A DNA stretch of 64,000 bases, taken from Biscogniauxia marginata. Lineage: Eukaryota > Ascomycota > Sordariomycetes > Xylariales > Xylariaceae. The translations under genes were made by a program, and so were the position numbers. The stretch is taken from positions 1 to 64,000 of the forward strand of contig MU404092.1 in the NCBI GenBank assembly GCA_022695795.1, in the 5' to 3' direction. The notes beneath the pieces were generated by a model. The model did not search any database. It had not been told where the DNA came from and worked only from the letters and a program-made list of their open reading frames with translations. Shown here piece after piece: positions 60,104 through 64,000 of this stretch (position 1 is the stretch's first letter; each line of letters starts with the position of its first letter).

Positions 60104-60349
60104 TTATGAAGGTATCACCGTCCACCTATATCTAGTAAACGTACCATTAATATCAAAATGTAGCGGATAACGCACCTCGAGACTGCAATCAGTACCAAAT
60201 TTGCCTTCCAGCATGTCATGAAGTTTCAATACGTCAAGCCGATTGTAGTTCTTTAACTTGGAGTAAACGTATTTTGAAGGTAGAGTTGGCTTACACAGCC
60301 AAGATTCTTCTGTGGGAGGGGTAAATTCAGAATTCGATCGATAGGACAT
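60104..60349 (-). CDS. hypothetical small protein or first exon
   Basis: 81-residue frame with a very good start context (ATCAAAATGTCC) preceded by a pyrimidine-rich tract (about 60395-60415), as in a fungal promoter and leader. The opening MSYRSNSEFTPPTEESWLCK is followed by a Lys/Leu-rich helix-like segment, then RYPLHFDINGTFTRYRWTVI. Not recognised. A GTACGT donor lies within the Gly codon of FDING, so the real gene may splice on to 59575-59813. Whether the 81-residue protein or the spliced form is real cannot be settled here. Confidence 0.35.
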   Translation of the reverse strand: MSYRSNSEFTPPTEESWLCKPTLPSKYVYSKLKNYNRLDVLKLHDMLEGKFGTDCSLEVRYPLHFDINGTFTRYRWTVIPS

Positions 60350-61060
60350 TTTGATTTATATTCTTTTGTTTTTCCTCAGCATAGATAGTTCGCTTTGGTG
60401 AAGAAAGAAAGAAAATGAAATGTAGTAGATATTTTCGACTTGGGGGGAGAGAGAAAGAGAGAGAGACTCCGCAACCAAGAGACAATATTTGAGGCCAGCC
60501 GAAAATTTAGGCAATAAATGGTGTGGTTACACTAGCTGTGTCAAGTCTAGGAAAATAACACGTTGTCTTAAGTTGTTTGCAATCTCTGTGTGTATTTGAT
60601 GTTGTAATATTGATGTTGGGTGGCGCGTGCGGATACCTGCCGTGACAAGAGCCGTCCGAAGAAAGGGTTAACGGGACGTAAAGTATGTAGAAGAACTCTC
60701 AGAGACCCTATTCAACTGGAAACGACAAATCGGTTATTTCAATCCACAGCGGCTGTGGCAACTAAGAGACTTGAATATCAATATTAAGGAAAGACACAAA
60801 AACTCGGCGAATAGAAGATGCAGAGCGAACGTTGCTGATTGCATTATCATGATGAGGATTTACTCGCCGTTTATCCATTAGCACTTGACTGTTGTACTAC
60901 TCTGCTCGCGTGACAGTATTTCTAAGTAACCCCTGACATGATAAAACTATACCGGCTTTAGTAACCCGGTGGCTTCCATACTACATAGTTATTTTGTTGT
61001 GGTACGTTACTACCTATGTAACTAACTATTACCTGATAGGTAGTAAGTTCGCAAATTAAA
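60350..61060. other. intergenic, upstream of the 60.3-kb ORF
   Basis: About 0.7 kb. A purine-rich GA tract (about 60448-60467) lies just upstream of the hypothetical minus-strand gene. Nothing else is recognised. Confidence 0.35.
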
Positions 61061-62162
61061 CTTAGATTCTATTTAATTATAGGTCATTTCAAATGGACGG
61101 GCGAGATGGGAGACATTTGATAGTTTCACTTCCCACTCCAGAATGATTAAGAATATCTTTTATAACTAAGCTGTGTATTTTAGATGTCAAAGTCTTGGCA
61201 CGTGGCACTTCCTTGGAGGTAAATGTTGACTCGATTATAACCATGTGTATATACCTAATGTAAGAAACTGTTACGGGGTTAAGTATGATACTAGAATAAT
61301 AGTAATATATTTTATTAAGTCGAGCCTTGTTAATTTAAGTCCCTTTTTTATCTATTTAACCCGATTTCTTTATATATATATAAACAAGATAGTGTTATGC
61401 ATAGTAAAGGTACTTCCGGACCTTAAATCTAGATACCCCTCTTTTTTAGCTTAATATGTTATAAGGTTTTAACTGTATACTTACCTTATTATTACTAAGT
61501 AACTTATTTGTATATGCTTTTTATAATATTATTTCCCTTTTTTTTAAGTTCGCTTCGAACTTTTAAATCGGTTTATTTTAAGGTTTTTAGAAGCGTTTAG
61601 GTTTTTTTAATAGAATTTAAAAATTATAGTTTATATTTCTTTGTAAAAGTGATTATAAGGTTTTTAAATTTAGTTTTTCTTAATAAGAAAACTTTTTTAT
61701 TTAGTAAAATATTATACCTTTTAATTCGTTATAATAAAATTAATTATTTTATTAATATTATAATCGTTTATTATTTAGGTTTAATTAGTTTTTTTGAGGA
61801 TTTAATTTAAGTTAAAAACGAATTACTTCGTAGATCGGAAAGGTTTAATTAGCGAAATATAAAAAACATTATAAATTTTTTATTAATTTAAGAGTTTAAG
61901 TTTAACGGTAATAAAAAATAGTTTTTCAAGGACTTAAAAGAGGTTTAAAAACTTATAATCGAGTTTTTTAATAAGTTACTTAGTTTAAATGTTTTTTATT
62001 AAGTATAATTAGGTTTTTTTATTAAATTTTAAAGGCGGTTACTCGCTTTAAATTTATAAATTTCTTTATTTTTTTAAGTGTGTTTTAATAGTTATTTAAT
62101 AAGTGTAAAAAAGACTTCTTAAATGTTTAACTTTAATTAAAAGGGGGTTATTTACAGCGAGG
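61061..62162. repeat. AT-rich, RIP-like DNA
   Basis: From about 61480 the DNA becomes very AT-rich with TTAATTA-type sequence, few CA/TG steps and surviving CG steps, the same character as 1-1160. It abuts the LTR at 62163. It is probably an older transposon or the target of a nested insertion; no coding domain is readable. Confidence 0.55.
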
Positions 62163-62566
62163 TGTGACGAACCTCCCTGTGTGTTCCTAGTCAGCTGACT
62201 TCACAGGTAAGTACGTACCGGGTTTTCTTGGTTTGAAGGTAACAGTGGGTTGAGATTGGTTTAAGTGATTCACGATGTTATGTTCGTCAGAGAGGTTTCA
62301 AGGTACTCTCACTATAGTATCAAGGAGTGACTATAGTCTTAGATTAATAGCTAAAAAATGAATAACTAGATACATAGGAAATTCCAATTTATTTATATTC
62401 GTTCTCCTCTCACATAAAAACTTTCGAATCATTAAATTACTGATTCTTTATTCATGATTTAATGATCTATTAAATCATTAAATTATAGATTTTCAATTCA
62501 TGATTTAACGATTCATTTTGGTCCACGTGACCCACATGTGACACAGCACAAGGAAGGTTCGTAACA
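62163..62566 (-). mobile_element. probable LTR of a Ty3/gypsy element (3' LTR of a minus-strand copy)
   Basis: A 404-bp segment starts TGTGACGAACCT and ends AGGTTCGTAACA, so its ends are inverted copies of each other in 11 of 12 bases and have the TG...CA form of LTRs. A polypurine tract on the minus strand lies four bases inside it, and the integrase-chromodomain remains of a minus-strand pol gene lie further right. That order (pol, polypurine tract, LTR) fits the 3' LTR of a minus-strand element. The partner LTR is outside the window, so the LTR identity is not proven. Confidence 0.6.
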
Positions 62567-62570
62567 TTAT

Positions 62571-62581
62571 TCTTTCCCTCC
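62571..62581 (-). other. polypurine tract next to the LTR
   Basis: Eleven-base pure pyrimidine run on the plus strand, GGAGGGAAAGA on the minus strand, four bases from the LTR edge. Position and composition suit the primer site for plus-strand DNA synthesis in LTR elements. Confidence 0.45.
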
Positions 62582-62667
62582 GAGAATCTTTGTTTTAAAG
62601 ATAAAAAAGAGTATAACCTAATTACTTCTTCTTTGGTTATTAGTGAGTTTTTTATTCTTACTTTAAC

Positions 62668-63144
62668 ATGTCTTATCGAGTCATAAAAAACCGCAAAGAA
62701 ATTCCCGAAGTTTCTCGTCGTGCCCGGAAGCAAATTAAAAACAAATTAGCTTTAGTAGATATAGTTATTCTTAAAGGTCGAAAGGAAATGCCTTGTTCTT
62801 ACTACGATCGTAACGGGAAAGAATGCATTGCTTTAAACGAATCCGACCGTTGTAGTGAGTGTATTCGGATGAACCGTACCCGATGCGACGTTTTTGGCAT
62901 TTCTAGGAGTAATGTAGCCGAGATCACTAAGTAGTTCCAAAAAATCGAAAACGAATTAAAAGAAGCTGAAACACGCCAGGAGGCTGCGATGGTTCGCGTC
63001 CGTCGCCTTCGTACTTAACGTCGTTTTTGGTTTAAAAAGTTAAGAAAAATAATTATACGCGGTTTAAACTTTATTAAGGAGTTAAAGCGTACTAAGCGCG
63101 AGGAAAAAAACAAAAACGTTTTATTAAAGAATTGTAACGCTTAA
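62668..63144 (+). pseudogene. antisense cysteine-motif/coiled-coil ORF of the LTR element, broken by stops
   Basis: Starts with ATG at 62668 and reads 88 codons to a TAG at 62932. The same frame continues as protein through TAA at 63016 and TAA at 63142, so it was once longer (about 150 residues or more). It has a basic N-terminus, a cysteine cluster (CSYYDRNGKECIALNE then RCSECIRMNRTRCD), and after the first stop a charged, coiled-coil-like stretch (KIENELKEAETRQEAAMVRV, later RGLNFIKELKRTKREE). All three stops are one C-to-T change from CAG or CAA, as RIP would cause. I recall small fungal proteins of this layout associated with repeats, but cannot name a family. It runs opposite to pol, between pol and the LTR. 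Confidence 0.55.
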
Positions 63145-63214
63145 AGGGATTATAACGTTAATTTGAATCTTCGTAAAGTTTATTTGTTTCCGAGGCTTAC
63201 CTTTCTTCTTTCTT

Positions 63215-64000
63215 TAATCTTTCTTAGTAAAATTAAGACTTCGATATTTAGGCCCTCCTAGCCGGTTTAGATTTTGGCGGTGGAAATTCTTAATTTTATT
63301 TGTTAAGTTTTTTAAATGCTTAAAAGGTTCCTAAGTATTCTCCTCGGGTGGGTAACTTTCCCACTTAACAAGATATTATAACTAATTACTAACTTTCCTT
63401 GAATTTAATATCTTTTCGACTTTGTATTTATTAGGATTTTCCTTAAATTTTAGTTGGTTTTTTGGTATGGCGTTATTTAGTGCTGGTTCTAGGAGCGAAA
63501 CATGGAATATAAGGTATATTCTGGATCTTTTCGGTAGTGCTAGTTTATAATTAACTTTCGAAATAACCTTCTTAATTTTATATGGTCCTAATTTCTTGAA
63601 TTTAAGTTTTTCGCTGGGTCGTTTTGTTTTAATTTAAGGTGTTTTTAATGTTACGCCTTGTCGTTAGCGAAGTAAGTAAATTATGTCTCCTTTCTTAAGA
63701 ATTAGTCCCTTAATTCTTTTTTTATTATAGTACTTTGTCATTTTATCTTAAATAAATTGTAATTCTTTCTATAGCCGTTGTTGTATTGCCTAGATCTTTT
63801 TGAATAGTATTTCTACTTTCGAGGCCTTTATTTCGACTTTTGGTGCTTTTATAAGTTCGATCGGTTGTTTTTAGGCTTCCGCCTTTTGCTTGTACATTGC
63901 CTTGTGTAATGACATTTTTATGTCTTCGTTAATCGAAGTGTTATATATTATTTGGGTTATTAGTAATAATTTTACTTAGTTATTTATTTCTTAGTTAATA
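63215..64000 (-). mobile_element. Ty3/gypsy chromovirus pol remnant: integrase C-terminus and chromodomain
   Basis: Minus-strand translation of about 63960 to 63215 gives the end of a Ty3/gypsy polyprotein with several in-frame stops. In order: a segment with KYYNKKR and LKKGDIIYLLR (integrase C-terminal part), then KRPSEKLKFKKLGPYKI, then IFHVSLLEPALNN, and finally a chromodomain with VEKILNSRKV, YLVKWESYPPEENT and EPFKHLKN, where the Trp expected before EPF is a stop. Order and motifs are those of chromoviruses. The element continues past the window edge. AT bias and the stops indicate RIP; it cannot move on its own. Confidence 0.8.

Overview
The window looks like nuclear DNA of a filamentous ascomycete (Pezizomycotina, most likely a Sordariomycete). 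The evidence is short introns of 47-102 bp with GTRNGT donors and CTAAC/CTAAT branch sites, fungal-specific families (LaeA-like methyltransferase, Sfp1-type zinc-finger regulator, L-arabinitol dehydrogenase, Rcf2), and AT-rich ends whose broken transposon genes carry stops expected from repeat-induced point mutation (RIP). No rRNA, convincing tRNA, CRISPR array or bacterial-type operon was seen. Species cannot be named.

Layout. 1-1.16 kb: AT-rich, RIP-like DNA. 2.8-14.2 kb: a MetE/UROD-like zinc enzyme, a four-exon sugar-porter MFS transporter, a decayed ankyrin-repeat gene, L-arabinitol 4-dehydrogenase (ladA) and the mitochondrial ATP synthase g subunit (ATP20). 19.8-21.0 kb (minus): a LaeA-like methyltransferase whose 5' end is unresolved. 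14.2-19.8 kb and 21.0-30.6 kb are gene-poor, with only short coding-like fragments. 30.7-39.2 kb is a conserved housekeeping block: TFIIA large subunit (TOA1, minus), Cdc20 (minus) and a Kelch-BTB protein (plus, divergent from CDC20). 43.6-46.0 kb (minus): Sfp1-like regulator. 53.2-57.0 kb: RCF2 (plus) and an intronless Kelch-repeat protein (minus), convergent. 57-61 kb: small unrecognised ORFs. 61-64 kb: AT-rich DNA with an LTR, a polypurine tract, an antisense cysteine/coiled-coil ORF, and the integrase-chromodomain end of a Ty3/gypsy (chromovirus) element on the minus strand, broken by stops.

Functionally the window mixes core genes (transcription initiation, the anaphase-promoting complex, ribosome-biogenesis control, oxidative phosphorylation) with accessory genes (pentitol catabolism, sugar uptake, one orphan methyltransferase). 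The sugar transporter and ladA lie about 4.3 kb apart and could both serve pentose use; nothing shows they are co-regulated. Gene models were spliced by eye from frame continuity and splice consensus; total coding lengths divide by three in every complete model. No clearly new system was found. The most interesting leads are the antisense ORF inside the LTR element, the matched introns in both C-terminal zinc fingers of the Sfp1-like gene, and the stop-free 54-bp intron in the Kelch-BTB gene.
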